A stretch of 64,000 nucleotides of DNA from contig CM076849.1 of NCBI GenBank assembly GCA_039519185.1, positions 868,001 through 932,000 of the forward strand, written 5' to 3'. This stretch comes from Astragalus membranaceus. Lineage: Eukaryota; Streptophyta; Magnoliopsida; Fabales; Fabaceae. Position 1 is the stretch's first letter, and each line of letters starts with the position of its first letter. The position numbers were made by a program, and so were the translations under genes. Under the pieces are notes generated by a model, which saw only the letters and a program-made list of their open reading frames with translations, had not been told where the DNA came from and ran no database searches. Positions 45,239 through 57,200 of this stretch are shown here, one piece after another.

Positions 45239-46164
45239 TGTAACACCCCAAAATTATTTAATTAATTTATTTAGTTAAGTAATTGGGGATTTTATTTAAA
45301 TTATTTGATGTGTTGTAATTAATTAGAAATTATACTAATACATGTAGGGAGTATTAGAAAGTAGAGGCGCCAAACCAAATGGACTTGGGCCTAAGTGAGA
45401 AGCCCAAGCCCATTATTATTGTCATATGCGAAGTGGTTGGGTGTTGGGGGCTAGGGTTTTGGTGGAGGAATTGCGAAGTTGAAAGAAAGAGCAAGAGAGA
45501 GAAAGAAATAGCGTGAGATAGAGAGGGAGGAAGGGGCGGCCAAGAGAAGAAGGAGGAGAGGAATTCGAAGAGCAAAAGGGAAGGGATCTCCGTTGTTGCT
45601 GTGGATCTGTAGGTGACTGCATCCTAGGCATCGATTTCTTCTTGAAAAGGTTAGGGGAGCTCTAACATTCTATCTAATAATTCCTATGATGAGTTCTAGA
45701 TCTAGGGCTTGTGTTAGAATTGTACGTTTCTTGATGTTCTTGATAATCTTGGATTGCCACGGTGATGATCTTTATATATATATATATATGTATGTGTTGC
45801 CTATGCGAATTGAGTTAGTGGTTGAACCTTGAGATAATGCGAATTGCATATGTGTTTAGATGATTTTGACGTTTGTGCGTTTCATGGACTTATGAGTGGT
45901 ACGTTGGAATGATTGTGATTGTTCGCGTTTTGGATGAATGGGTGTATAGGCGCTTAGGCGCCAAAGTGATGACGATGTTAGTGCTCCAAAGGAATTTTAT
46001 CAATTGATTAAATTTAGGTGTTATTTTGGGTGTTGAAGATTTTAAGGTTTTATGAGCTAATTTGCTAAGAATCAGTTTTTAGTGTTTTGTAAAATTGCTG
46101 GAAAAATGGTGATTTTCAGTTTTAGTGTTGAAAAATTTGTTGGACAAAATTCTGGGTGTGTTGC

Positions 46165-46390
46165 TGTCTTCCTGGGCGCTGGGCGCTGGGCGCCTGGCAG
46201 TGTGTGTGCTGTGCGTTGTGCGCGCCTGGGCGCTGAGCGCCTGAGGCGCTGTGTTGTGCGTGTGCGTGTGTGTGGCGCGCGCCTGGGCGCTGGCGCCTGT
46301 TGTGCGCGCGAGGCGTGCGTGTGTTGCGCGCTGGGCGCCAGTGCCCGTGTTGCCTGGTTGCCTGGGCGCCTAAGGCGCCTGTTTCCCTGG
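46165..46390. repeat. GC-rich GGCGC/GCGCC minisatellite in 5' LTR
   Basis: The phrase TGGGCGCCTG and variants repeat over about 220 bp, giving Arg/Ala-rich frames on both strands. The copy in the 3' LTR (about 51577-51815) has one extra 13-bp unit. Confidence 0.85.
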
Positions 46391-46697
46391 GTGTTGCCTG
46401 ATTTTTCCAAAAATTGTTTTTATCATAACTTTTGACTCAGACGTCCGTTTTGAACGATTCAAAAAGTGTCGTGAAGCTTTTTACGTTGTCCATCCATGGG
46501 TCTAATTTTTAAAATGAAAAATTGTTATTTTCTGATTGTTTGTGGGCGCCCAAGTGGCCGTCCCTGGTGATCGTCCCAGTGACATTGAAAAGTGATATGA
46601 AGTTCTTTAAAAATCTCTTTTGGTGTATAAACAACAGTTTTAACAAAGTGATGTCAAAAACGATGATTTTGACGATGATGCTCTCGGGGCTAGTTAA

Positions 46698-47175
46698 AAG
46701 ACTGTTTTGCCCTTAGTGGCTAATTATTATTAGTTATGATGTATAAAAGACTGTTTTGCCCTTAGTGGCTAATCATTATTAGTCATGATGTATAAGAGAC
46801 TGTTTTGCCCCTAGTGGCCAAAGTTGTAGATAATGATGTGTAAATGACGAGGATGCCCTTGGTGGCTAGTCAAATGACGGTTTTGCCCTCTGTGGCTAAT
46901 AACAATTGTAATGACGTGTAAGAGTCTGTTTTGCCCTTGGTGGCTAATATTGATTATAGTGATGTGTAAATGACTGTTCCGCCCTTAGTGGCTATTGTTG
47001 ATTATAGTGATGTGTAAATGACTGTTCTGCCCTTTGTGGTTAGCATTATTTATGGTGACGTGTAAATGACGTTTTCGCCTCAGTGGCTAATGTTTGAGTT
47101 GAATGATGGTTATGTGTAAGTGACATTGGGGCCTGAGTGGCTAAGTGATGTTAAGGCCTAAAAGGCTAAGTGACG
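46698..47175. repeat. 48-bp minisatellite in 5' LTR, nine to eleven units
   Basis: The unit is GACTGTTTTGCCCTTAGTGG followed by CTAAT, a variable AT part and GATGTGTAAAT. Starts are near 46698, 46749, 46798, 46846, 46876, 46923, 46971, 47019 and 47067, then shorter forms. The same array recurs at about 52123-52600 in the 3' LTR. Confidence 0.9.
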
Positions 47176-48005
47176 TTATTTGTGTGTGAATTATGAAATG
47201 ACAGGTGCTGTGCCTTTATTCGGCAAACCGGTAAGTGACGGGTCACATAGTTGACCATGAATTGAGTAATTGTGTATTTGTGTATTGTGAGTGGTGCATG
47301 TCATAGTGTCTCATGCCCATATGCATAAACCCAGTGATGTTTTTGAGGCCTGAGTGGCTAAGTGATGATGAGGCCTGAGTGGCTAAGCGACGTTTTGTGA
47401 AAAGGTACCTTCATGCATATACCCGCGAGTGGGTTGCATTTCATAAATCTACATGACCAGAAGTGACTTATTGTAAATGATGTAAGTGATGACTATGATG
47501 TGAATATTTGGTGTTTTGGATGCTGATCGTTCTAGTGCGTAGTCTATGATTAGTACTTGTCATGTGTTTTATTATATAGACTGAAATGATGCTCACCCTT
47601 TCCTGTTTGAATGTTGCCCCCGTGTTGGTAACGTGCAGGTGATTTCCCGGTGAAGGTCTTAGCTTCACTTTTGAGTCGAGTCGTCATGCTCTGATATGTA
47701 ACACTAGGAAGGGGAATGAATGTTGTTTTTAAGTCAATTATGACATGTTGTGGTTATCGGATTTTAGTTCTGCAAGCCTGGCATAGTGTAATGCCCTTTT
47801 TAACTAAACTATTGAATTTTCGATGTGAAGTTGTGTTTTAATTAATAATGATGTTTTAAAGTTATTATAAGACTGTTTTCGAAAAGCGAGTCAATTGAAG
47901 TGTGACGTTTAACGAAGTAAGTGTGACATCCCTTGAGGTGTAATCAAATTTTGAAAACTCTGATATTTTAATAAACAAATTACCGGGTGAAAAGGGGGTG
48001 TTACA

Positions 48006-50646
48006 GTTAGTGGTATCAGAGCAGTTCGGTCTGTCCGGCCAAGTTGTCCAGTGTGGAGTCTAGCTATCTCTCGAGTCTTGGTACTCGTTCTAACCATAAA
48101 TTGTGTTGCAGTGATTAGCTAAATTGGTCAGACGGCATGACTGCTATGTGTGTGTTTACTCTGAGTACTTTGTGTATGACTGTAATGTGTTGCTTGGTGT
48201 GTTTTCTGTGTCTCTCGTCGATTTTCGACGGAGACTTTGTGGTGAATTTTGTTTGTTTGTCGTTGGGTGTTTTTAGTGTTGTTGAGGTTTGATGAGTAGG
48301 TGTAAAATTGATGAGGAATTGAGTACATTGTGATGTTGATGTTGTCACGTGTAATTTCGCGTCTTGATGTTTGATGATGATTGAGGTTGAATTAAGATGA
48401 GGGGTATGATGTGTTATAAATTTTAATGATTACTTTGTATGTTTTGACGTGTGAGTACAATGAGTTGAGACATTTTAAAAAAAAAGAAAATTAAATGTTT
48501 TGAAAGTATGTATTCTATACATCCCCACGGGTGTATAGGCGCCAAATTTTAATTGTGTGTATGTATTGCTGTTTTGTTTTAAAAATAAATAGTGTACTGT
48601 TTTTACGCTGTCTCGAGTTGCCGTTTTGTTGGGAAACAATGGTGTGTTGTTTTTTTTTACTTTGTTTAAAGTGCTGGTTGTTTGTAAAAATAATAGTAAG
48701 CTGTTTTTATGTTGAAAAGGTGTTGCCGCTTCATCGTTTAAATTAGATATATGAGATACTGTATTTACAAGTAAGTGGGTTGCTGTTATTCACTCGGTTT
48801 TGCATGCTGTTTCTATGCGCAGTTTTGTTTTAAGCGCTGTTTTTGTAGGTACTGTTTTTCCTCAGCTTAAAATGCGATGTTTTCCCCATTTGAAATGTGG
48901 TATTTTCTAAAAGAAAAGAGTGTATTTTTCTAAAATATAAGGTGATGATTGAATTGAATTGATAATGGTTCGTAGAGTTGATAATTGGATTTGATGTTTT
49001 CAAAGAAATCAAAGTTACAATTGTATTTAAAATAAATGGTGTGCTGTTTGACAGTGTTTCAGGTCGTTGTTCAATTTCTTTAAGATGAATAGTGTGCTGT
49101 CGTATATTGTTCGGAGTTGCTGTCTTGCTGCTTTTCAAAATAAAATACTGCGGTTTGCTTAAAAATAAGTTGCTGTGTTGCGGTTTATTTCTATGAAATG
49201 AGTTGCTGTTTTTATGAAATAATCGTATTGCTGTATTACGAAAATGAAGCGCTAAATTTTTATGTTGTAAACGTGTTGTTTCCACTGCCGTTGCGCGCTA
49301 AAAGGAAGTATTATTTTCACTCCGTGTCCTGCTGTTGTTGCGCGCTAAAAGACCACTGTTTACGCCTTACTGTTGTTGTTGTCCTTCTTGGTCTTGCTGT
49401 TGCCGTTTTACTCAAATAATGTGGTTGTTTTGCCACTGCTCTTATAAATTTAATGTACTGTGTACTCATTTTCAAGCACACTGTCTACCCAAAATTTTAC
49501 GAGGATGTTTACAAAAATTGACGTGCTTTTCCCAAAGTTAAAGAGTCGGTTATATTGTTTACAGTTGCTGTTTCGTTTTGAAAAATAATAGTGCGCTGTT
49601 CTTATATTGTTTAAAGATGCTGTTTTACTTTGAGATTAATAGTGTGCCATTTCTTTTATGTCGTTAATGTTGCCGTATTTGCTGCTGTTTTCGCACATTA
49701 AAGTGTACTGTTCTCTACAATTTAGAGTGTTGTTTTCTTCGACTTAAATGTGAAGTTCACTCAAATATAACGTGTTGTTCTCTTAATAATTTAAGTGTCG
49801 AGTTCTTGAAATTAAAATGATGTTTTCTTGAATCAAGTGGGCCGTTCGAAAATTTTTGAAAAGAGCTGTCTTCCTATTTTCCTTAGTACTGTTACGGTAT
49901 TGTAAGAGGGTGCTGTCTCGAATCTGTGTTATTTTTATTTTTATGTATTATTTTATTTTATGTGCTGTTTGGTCCCTATGTACGTTGACTTAGTCCTTTA
50001 TTGACAAAGGAGTCGCGTAATTAATTGTGATTGATGTGATTGATGTGGTGTGTGCTTCACTTTGGTGAAATTATGATGTGTTGTTGATGAGTCGGTCCTA
50101 TGAAGGACCTAGGGGAGAAATAGGAGTTGAGGAACTCTCAGCGCAAAGATGTTGTAGTTGGTGTTGTCACCTTCGTTGAAGTACTTTAATGGGTGTCGCG
50201 CCAATTTCAAGTGAATGGGTGTTGTAGTCGTAGCTAATTTCGATCATAGTGTGAGAGGACCAAAGAAACAAGAAGAGATGAAGGTTAAGTGTGTAGGGTG
50301 ACATAGGAGCCGAGAGGTGGTTACATGACTATAAGTGGGTCGAAATGAATGGGAGTCGACGTGTGATGTATGGGTGGCAAGGAGAATGATGGAGAACCGA
50401 AGTAGATGTAACCGAGGTAGTTGTAGAGGTGAGTGACGATGAGATGTGGTTGCCTAAGTGAAGTGTCACGGTGTTTGAGTAGTTGAGTGTGATTTTGATG
50501 ACCTTCGGATTAGAACATCTAATTAAGAGTAACAATGTGGAGAAGGGTGATGGACGGGGATGTTTGGAAGTGTCAAGAAGATTGGGTTTCGTTTCGTGAG
50601 TGGGAGTAAATTTTCGAGGACGAAAATATTCTAAGTGGGGGAGAGT
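48006..50646. other. Internal domain of the LARD-like element, non-coding
   Basis: No gag, protease, reverse transcriptase or integrase motif appears on either strand. From about 48530 to 49960 the + strand is a degenerate series of TGCTGTTTT / GTGTGCTGTTTTTATGTTG phrases every 30-60 bp, alternating with AAAATAAATAGTG. This repetition accounts for the Phe/Val/Cys-rich and Asn/His-rich small frames. Confidence 0.85.
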
Positions 50647-53430
50647 TGTAACACCCCAAAATTATTTAATTAATTTATTTAGTTAAGTAATTGGGGATTT
50701 TATTTAAATTATTTGATGTGTTGTAATTAATTAGAAATTATACTAATACATGTAGGGAGTATTAGAAAGTAGAGGCGCCAAACCAAATGGACTTGGGCCT
50801 AAGTGAGAAGCCCAAGCCCATTATTATTGTCATATGCGAAGTGGTTGGGTGTTGGGGGCTAGGGTTTTGGTGGAGGAATTGCGAAGTTGAAAGAAAGAGC
50901 AAGAGAGAGAAAGAAATAGCGTGAGATAGAGAGGGAGGAAGGGGCGGCCAAGAGAAGAAGGAGGAGAGGAATTCGAAGAGCAAAAGGGAAGGGATCTCCG
51001 TTGTTGCTGTGGATCTGTAGGTGACTGCATCCTAGGCATCGATTTCTTCTTGAAAAGGTTAGGGGAGCTCTAACATTCTATCTAATAATTCCTATGATGA
51101 GTTCTAGATCTAGGGCTTGTGTTAGAATTGTACGTTTCTTGATGTTCTTGATAATCTTGGATTGCCACGGTGATGATCTTTATATATATATATATATATA
51201 TGTATGTGTTGCCTATGCGAATTGAGTTAGTGGTTGAACCTTGAGATAATGCGAATTGCATATGTGTTTAGATGATTTTGACGTTTGTGCGTTTCATGGA
51301 CTTATGAGTGGTACGTTGGAATGATTGTGATTGTTCGCGTTTTGGATGAATGGGTGTATAGGCGCTTAGGCGCCAAAGTGATGACGATGTTAGTGCTCCA
51401 AAGGAATTTTATCAATTGATTAAATTTAGGTGTTATTTTGGGTGTTGAAGATTTTAAGGTTTTATGAGCTAATTTGCTAAGAATCAGTTTTTAGTGTTTT
51501 GTAAAATTGCTGGAAAAATGGTGATTTTCAGTTTTAGTGTTGAAAAATTTGTTGGACAAAATTCTGGGTGTGTTGCTGTCTTCCTGGGCGCTGGGCGCCT
51601 GTGCTGGGCGCTGGGCGCCTGGCAGTGTGTGTGCTGTGCGTTGTGCGCGCCTGGGCGCTGAGCGCCTGAGGCGCTGTGTTGTGCGTGTGCGTGTGTGTGG
51701 CGCGCGCCTGGGCGCTGGCGCCTGTTGTGCGCGCGAGGCGTGCGTGTGTTGCGCGCTGGGCGCCAGTGCCCGTGTTGCCTGGTTGCCTGGGCGCCTAAGG
51801 CGCCTGTTTCCCTGGGTGTTGCCTGATTTTTCCAAAAATTGTTTTTATCATAACTTTTGACTCAGACGTCCGTTTTGAACGATTCAAAAAGTGTCGTGAA
51901 GCTTTTTACGTTGTCCATCCATGGGTCTAATTTTTAAAATGAAAAATTGTTATTTTCTGATTGTTTGTGGGCGCCCAAGTGGCCGTCCCTGGTGATCGTC
52001 CCAGTGACATTGAAAAGTGATATGAAGTTCTTTAAAAATCTCTTTTGGTGTATAAACAACAGTTTTAACAAAGTGATGTCAAAAACGATGATTTTGACGA
52101 TGATGCTCTCGGGGCTAGTTAAAAGACTGTTTTGCCCTTAGTGGCTAATTATTATTAGTTATGATGTATAAAAGACTGTTTTGCCCTTAGTGGCTAATCA
52201 TTATTAGTCATGATGTATAAGAGACTGTTTTGCCCCTAGTGGCCAAAGTTGTAGATAATGATGTGTAAATGACGAGGATGCCCTTGGTGGCTAGTCAAAT
52301 GACGGTTTTGCCCTCTGTGGCTAATAACAATTGTAATGACGTGTAAGAGTCTGTTTTGCCCTTGGTGGCTAATATTGATTATAGTGATGTGTAAATGACT
52401 GTTCCGCCCTTAGTGGCTATTGTTGATTATAGTGATGTGTAAATGACTGTTCTGCCCTTTGTGGTTAGCATTATTTATGGTGACGTGTAAATGACGTTTT
52501 CGCCTCAGTGGCTAATGTTTGAGTTGAATGATGGTTATGTGTAAGTGACATTGGGGCCTGAGTGGCTAAGTGATGTTAAGGCCTAAAAGGCTAAGTGACG
52601 TTATTTGTGTGTGAATTATGAAATGACAGGTGCTGTGCCTTTATTCGGCAAACCGGTAAGTGACGGGTCACATAGTTGACCATGAATTGAGTAATTGTGT
52701 ATTTGTGTATTGTGAGTGGTGCATGTCATAGTGTCTCATGCCCATATGCATAAACCCAGTGATGTTTTTGAGGCCTGAGTGGCTAAGTGATGATGAGGCC
52801 TGAGTGGCTAAGCGACGTTTTGTGAAAAGGTACCTTCATGCATATACCCGCGAGTGGGTTGCATTTCATAAATCTACATGACCAGAAGTGACTTATTGTA
52901 AATGATGTAAGTGATGACTATGATGTGAATATTTGGTGTTTTGGATGCTGATCGTTCTAGTGCGTAGTCTATGATTAGTACTTGTCATGTGTTTTATTAT
53001 ATAGACTGAAATGATGCTCACCCTTTCCTGTTTGAATGTTGCCCCCGTGTTGGTAACGTGCAGGTGATTTCCCGGTGAAGGTCTTAGCTTCACTTTTGAG
53101 TCGAGTCGTCATGCTCTGATATGTAACACTAGGAAGGGGAATGAATGTTGTTTTTAAGTCAATTATGACATGTTGTGGTTATCGGATTTTAGTTCTGCAA
53201 GCCTGGCATAGTGTAATGCCCTTTTTAACTAAACTATTGAATTTTCGATGTGAAGTTGTGTTTTAATTAATAATGATGTTTTAAAGTTATTATAAGACTG
53301 TTTTCGAAAAGCGAGTCAATTGAAGTGTGACGTTTAACGAAGTAAGTGTGACATCCCTTGAGGTGTAATCAAATTTTGAAAACTCTGATATTTTAATAAA
53401 CAAATTACCGGGTGAAAAGGGGGTGTTACA
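50647..53430 (+). repeat. 3' LTR of the LARD-like element
   Basis: Its sequence corresponds to the 5' LTR with an offset of 5,408 at the start and 5,425 after the two slippage sites. Apart from those two sites I noticed no difference while reading, but I did not align every base. Confidence 0.95.
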
Positions 53431-53600
53431 CGGCCACTCTAAACCGTTGTTGTTTGGTCATCGCGAACACTCGAATCAAAAGCAAAACCGATTATCGTTA
53501 ATGATCACTCGCGCCGTTGCCGTTTGGTTGTTAATGATGATTTCATTTTCAAAAGAGTTAGTAGTGCGACCACTTTAAACCGATTATCATCAACGATAAT
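53431..53600. repeat. About 140-bp tandem repeat (right part)
   Basis: This continues the array at 45010-45238 after the nested element. CGGCCACTCTAAACCGTTG resumes the unit, followed by a further copy of CACTCGCGCCGTTGCCG. Confidence 0.8.
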
Positions 53601-54218
53601 GTTTGAGGCAAATTTAAGTATTTTCCAAATCAACACTTAAAACCACACGTTTAATTAAAGATTCTCTTTCGGTAGAAAGGAGGTGTGGGGTGCTAATACC
53701 TTCCCCATGCCTAACCGACCCCCGAACCCAAATCCTCCGGTTTTCCAAAAGGCCATCCGCTTTCCAAAAAGGTTTTTCTTCAATATTTTCCTTATAAAAA
53801 ATATTGGTGGCGACTTCATTGTTTTAAAAATTTGTAAACGAAGAAAAATCCCCTCAGGGACCTTTTCGGGTGCAACAAATGGTTCCATGAACCTCATTAA
53901 ACTTGACAAAGTACTTAAGTCTCATGACTTAAAACTTATACAATCCTGGTGTTCAATACCCAAAACATAAGTAGCGGGAGCGATTTACAAATTTTAACAA
54001 TGTATAAGTCGTACAATCGAAAATACAAAGTTGACAAGAGAAAATAACATAAACACATGGAACTAAAACTTCAACATCTTCTTTAGGTCGCGCCGTAGCC
54101 ATGCCTCATCGCCTTTGCCTGTTTCTCTGTAAAAACCACAAAACATGAAGGGTGAGATAACATTATCTCAGTGAGTCCTATCGAGACCTCTTACTAACTC
54201 TCTCGGTTCATTTATGAA

Positions 54219-57200
54219 TGTCAAACATAACACACGAGATTGTTTACGGAGTTCGGCCAAAGATTGCCTACGTCTGCGACTACAGAGTAGCTGTAGTTCC
54301 GTTTTATTAATAATGTCTCGGTGTGCTTGAATACAATTACAAATGACATTAAATAGCTTTGTCTCTCAAAACCTAACGGGCCTGGGCCAAAGCATAAGCA
54401 TATAAATAAATCTACACAACTACTATTTACAGCTTCCCTATTTTCCTTATTCACATCCCCCCTCAAATTGATGTGGGTCATCAAGGAGCATCAATTTGCT
54501 GACAAGAAACTGATGGCGCGGAGAAGGAACAGCTTTGGTCAAAATGTCTGCAACTTGAAATTGAGTATTGATATGAGGGATGGATATAACGTGATTATCA
54601 TAGGCTTCACGAATTGCATGACAAACAACTTCGATATGCTTAGTACGCTCATGAAAAACCGGATTTGCAACAATCTGAATGGCACTTGTATTGTCAGCAT
54701 AGAGAGATGTCGGTTCGGTTTGAGGAAATCCAAGTTCACCCAAAAGGCCACGAAGCCAAAGTATTTCAGAGCAGGCCGTAGACATAGCACGATACTCCGA
54801 TTCGGTTGAGGATTTAGAGACTCTCGCTTGCTTCTTACTTTTCCAAGAGATCAACGAAGAACCAAGAAACATGCACCAACCCGTGGCAGAGCGGCGAGTG
54901 TCGGGACACCCAGCCCAATCAGCATCACTGTTGGCACTCAACGTAAGGGGGGTTCCATTAGGATAGAATAAACCCCGTTGAGAGATACCTTTCAAGTAGC
55001 GAATAATACGACGAACCGCTGCTAGGTGGAGATGACGAGGAGAATGCATGAACTGACTTACTTGCTGAACAGCAAATGAAATATCTGGTCGTGTAATGGT
55101 CAAGTAGTTAAGACTACCCACGAGCTGTCGATACAATAACGGATCAGTCAAAAGTTCACCCTCGTCACGGTGGTATTTAACATTAACTTCAAGAGGAGTA
55201 TTCACAGGATTAGCGGATTCGAGGCCAGCCATAGCAATAAGGTCGGTGGCATACTTGTGCTGATGGAGAAATATGCCCTTAGAAGTAGAATGAACCTCGA
55301 GTACAAGAAAATAATGTAACAGAGCAAGATCTTTCATTTGAAATGAGGCTTGAAGCTGTTGTTTAACTTCCTGTATGGATGCTGCATCAGAACCCGTAAT
55401 GATCATATCATCAACATAAAGAAGGAGTAGAACAATGCCCGTAGATGTGCGGTGAATGAACAAAGACGAATCATACTGACTTTGAGTAAAAGAGAACCCA
55501 AGTAGAGTGGAACGAAATTTCACATACCATGCTCTAGGTGCCTGTTTCAAACCATATAGAGATCGTTTGAGCTTGCACACCCCCTTAGATGAAGAGAAAA
55601 GGCCTTAGGGGAGTCATATAAATATCTTCAGTCAGGTCTCCATGAAGAAATGCATTCTTGACATCCATTTGGTGGAGAGCCCACCCATTAGAAGCAGCTA
55701 TAGAGAGCACCATTCTAATAGTAGTCATTTTAGCAACCGGTGCAAAGGTCTCATCATAATCAATACCATATTCCTGCCTATTGCCTAAAGCAACCAATCG
55801 AGCCTTACACCGATTGAGACATCCATCAGAATTCAATTTCACAGAATAAACCCATTTACAGCCTATGGGTTTGATAACAGGAGGGAAAGGAACAATATCC
55901 CAGGTGAAGTTGTCCTGAAGGGCCTGAAGTTCCTCATTCATGGCACTGACCCAAGACACATCTTTAACAGCCTGCAAGTAACAAGTAGGAATAGATGTGC
56001 CAGTTAGAGAGGCAGTTAAAGCAGTATGGGAAGAACCAAACCTGTCTGGGGAATATTTGTCAGGTGCTCGAGACGTTCTACCAGAACGCCGGGGTGCCGG
56101 CGGTACAGAAGCAGGATCAGGATCAGGATCAAAAGCCAGATCAGGAGCAGGATCAGGATCAGTGTTGGAAGGGGAAGTGGGAACGAGTCCCGTGTTATCA
56201 AAAAATTTCGGAAGTATAGCAATATCATTCAAACCAAGAGAAGAGCAAGGAAACATAGACTGATTATCAAAAAATGTCACATTCTTAGAAATGCGAAAAC
56301 GACGGTTAGAGACATCATAACACACAAAACCCTTATGAGACTGACTATACCCCATAAATGCACATTGGACAGATTGTGCTCCAAGTTTATGTCTTTCAAT
56401 GGATGGGAGGTGCACAAAACATACACACCCAAAAGTATGTAAACGACTGTAATCAGGCCGAGTTTTAAAAAGACAAAAGTAAGGAGAATCAAACCCAATC
56501 ACCGTGGAAGGAAGACGGTTGATCAAAAAGACAGTTGTGGAAAGAGCCTCCACCCAGAATTTGGATGGAACGGATGCCTGGAGAAGTAAGGTACGTGTCA
56601 CATCCAACAAGTGACGATTCTTACGTTCTGCAACACCATTTTGCTGAGGGGTATTAGGACAAGATCGTTGAGACAGTATATCTTTTTGCTGTAAGAACTC
56701 CTGAAACTCATGAGACATATACTCACCACCGGAATCAGACCGGAGAATTCTAATACTGGTTTGGAATTGATTTTCAACATACATCAGAAATTTCTTAAAC
56801 ATAGAAAACACTTCAGATTTAGATTTAAGAAAATAAATCCAAGTAAAACGGCTATAATCATCGATAAAGGTGACAAAATATTTGTAGTGAGCATGAGAAG
56901 CAACAGGAGAAATCCCCCAAACATCACTATGAATCAATTCAAAACACGTAGAAGCACGATGTGCATCAGACGGAAAAGGAAGGGTTTTACTCTTAGCGAA
57001 TTTGCAAACAGAACATGAAATAGAGGTACTAGAATCAATCAATTTAGTACCTAACACACCAGTCTTAAATAAGCGAGACAAAACAACAGAGTTTGGATGG
57101 CCCAATTTCCTATGACAATCCTCACATGCATTCAAAACACTATGACAAGCAAGAGATAAATGATTTGAATGAAACTGGAGTGGAAACACTGTTCCCTGAC

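Larger units (their letters stand above)
45239..48005 (+). repeat. 5' LTR of the LARD-like element
   Basis: In order it has a start-like segment with TAGGGTTTTGG, a short TA run (45773-45790), a GGCGC-rich minisatellite (about 46165-46390) and a 48-bp minisatellite (46698-47175). Frames translated from these parts are identical in both LTRs, but they are low-complexity and not genes. Confidence 0.95.
45239..53430 (+). mobile_element. Young non-autonomous LTR element (LARD-like, Tekay/Del-type ends)
   Basis: Two LTRs of 2,767 bp (45239-48005) and 2,784 bp (50647-53430) start TGTAACACCCC and end GGTGTTACA. The target duplication is CGGCC (45234-45238 and 53431-53435). The primer site TGGTATCAGAGC (48011-48022) is a perfect initiator tRNA-Met match. 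The polypurine tract AAGTGGGGGAGAGT (50633-50646) follows TTTTCGAGGACGAAAAT, the typical 3' end of Tekay/Del chromoviruses. The 2.6-kb interior has no gag or pol. The 17-bp LTR length difference is explained by two slippage changes (two TA units and one 13-bp GGCGC unit). Confidence 0.95.
42358..53805 (+). mobile_element. Ogre-like (Ty3/gypsy Tat) LTR, split by a younger LTR element
   Basis: The segment begins TGTAATACCCCAATTTTGTCC. After removal of the nested element (45239-53430 plus one duplication) it runs about 3.25 kb and ends beside GGTGGCGACTTC (53806-53817), which resembles the tRNA-Arg primer site of Ogre elements (TGGCGACTCC). The text before it (GTGGGGTGCTAATACCTTCC, then GACCCCCGAACCC) is also Ogre-like. 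TATA-like AAATACCCTC and CT-rich 5' leader-like DNA lie around 43100-43800. A ~140-bp tandem repeat sits at the split site. No gag/pol follows, so this is a solo or truncated LTR. Confidence 0.5.

Noticed and set aside
46072..46435. Arg/Ala-rich and Cys/Val-rich frames of over 100 codons on both strands, repeated at 51491-51860
   Set aside because: They are translations of the GGCGC minisatellite in the LARD LTRs and are open on both strands because of composition.
49198..49541. Cys-rich small frames resembling defensin-like peptides
   Set aside because: They come from the TGCTGTTTT repeat of the LARD interior, have no signal peptide or cysteine spacing of a known family, and overlap each other.
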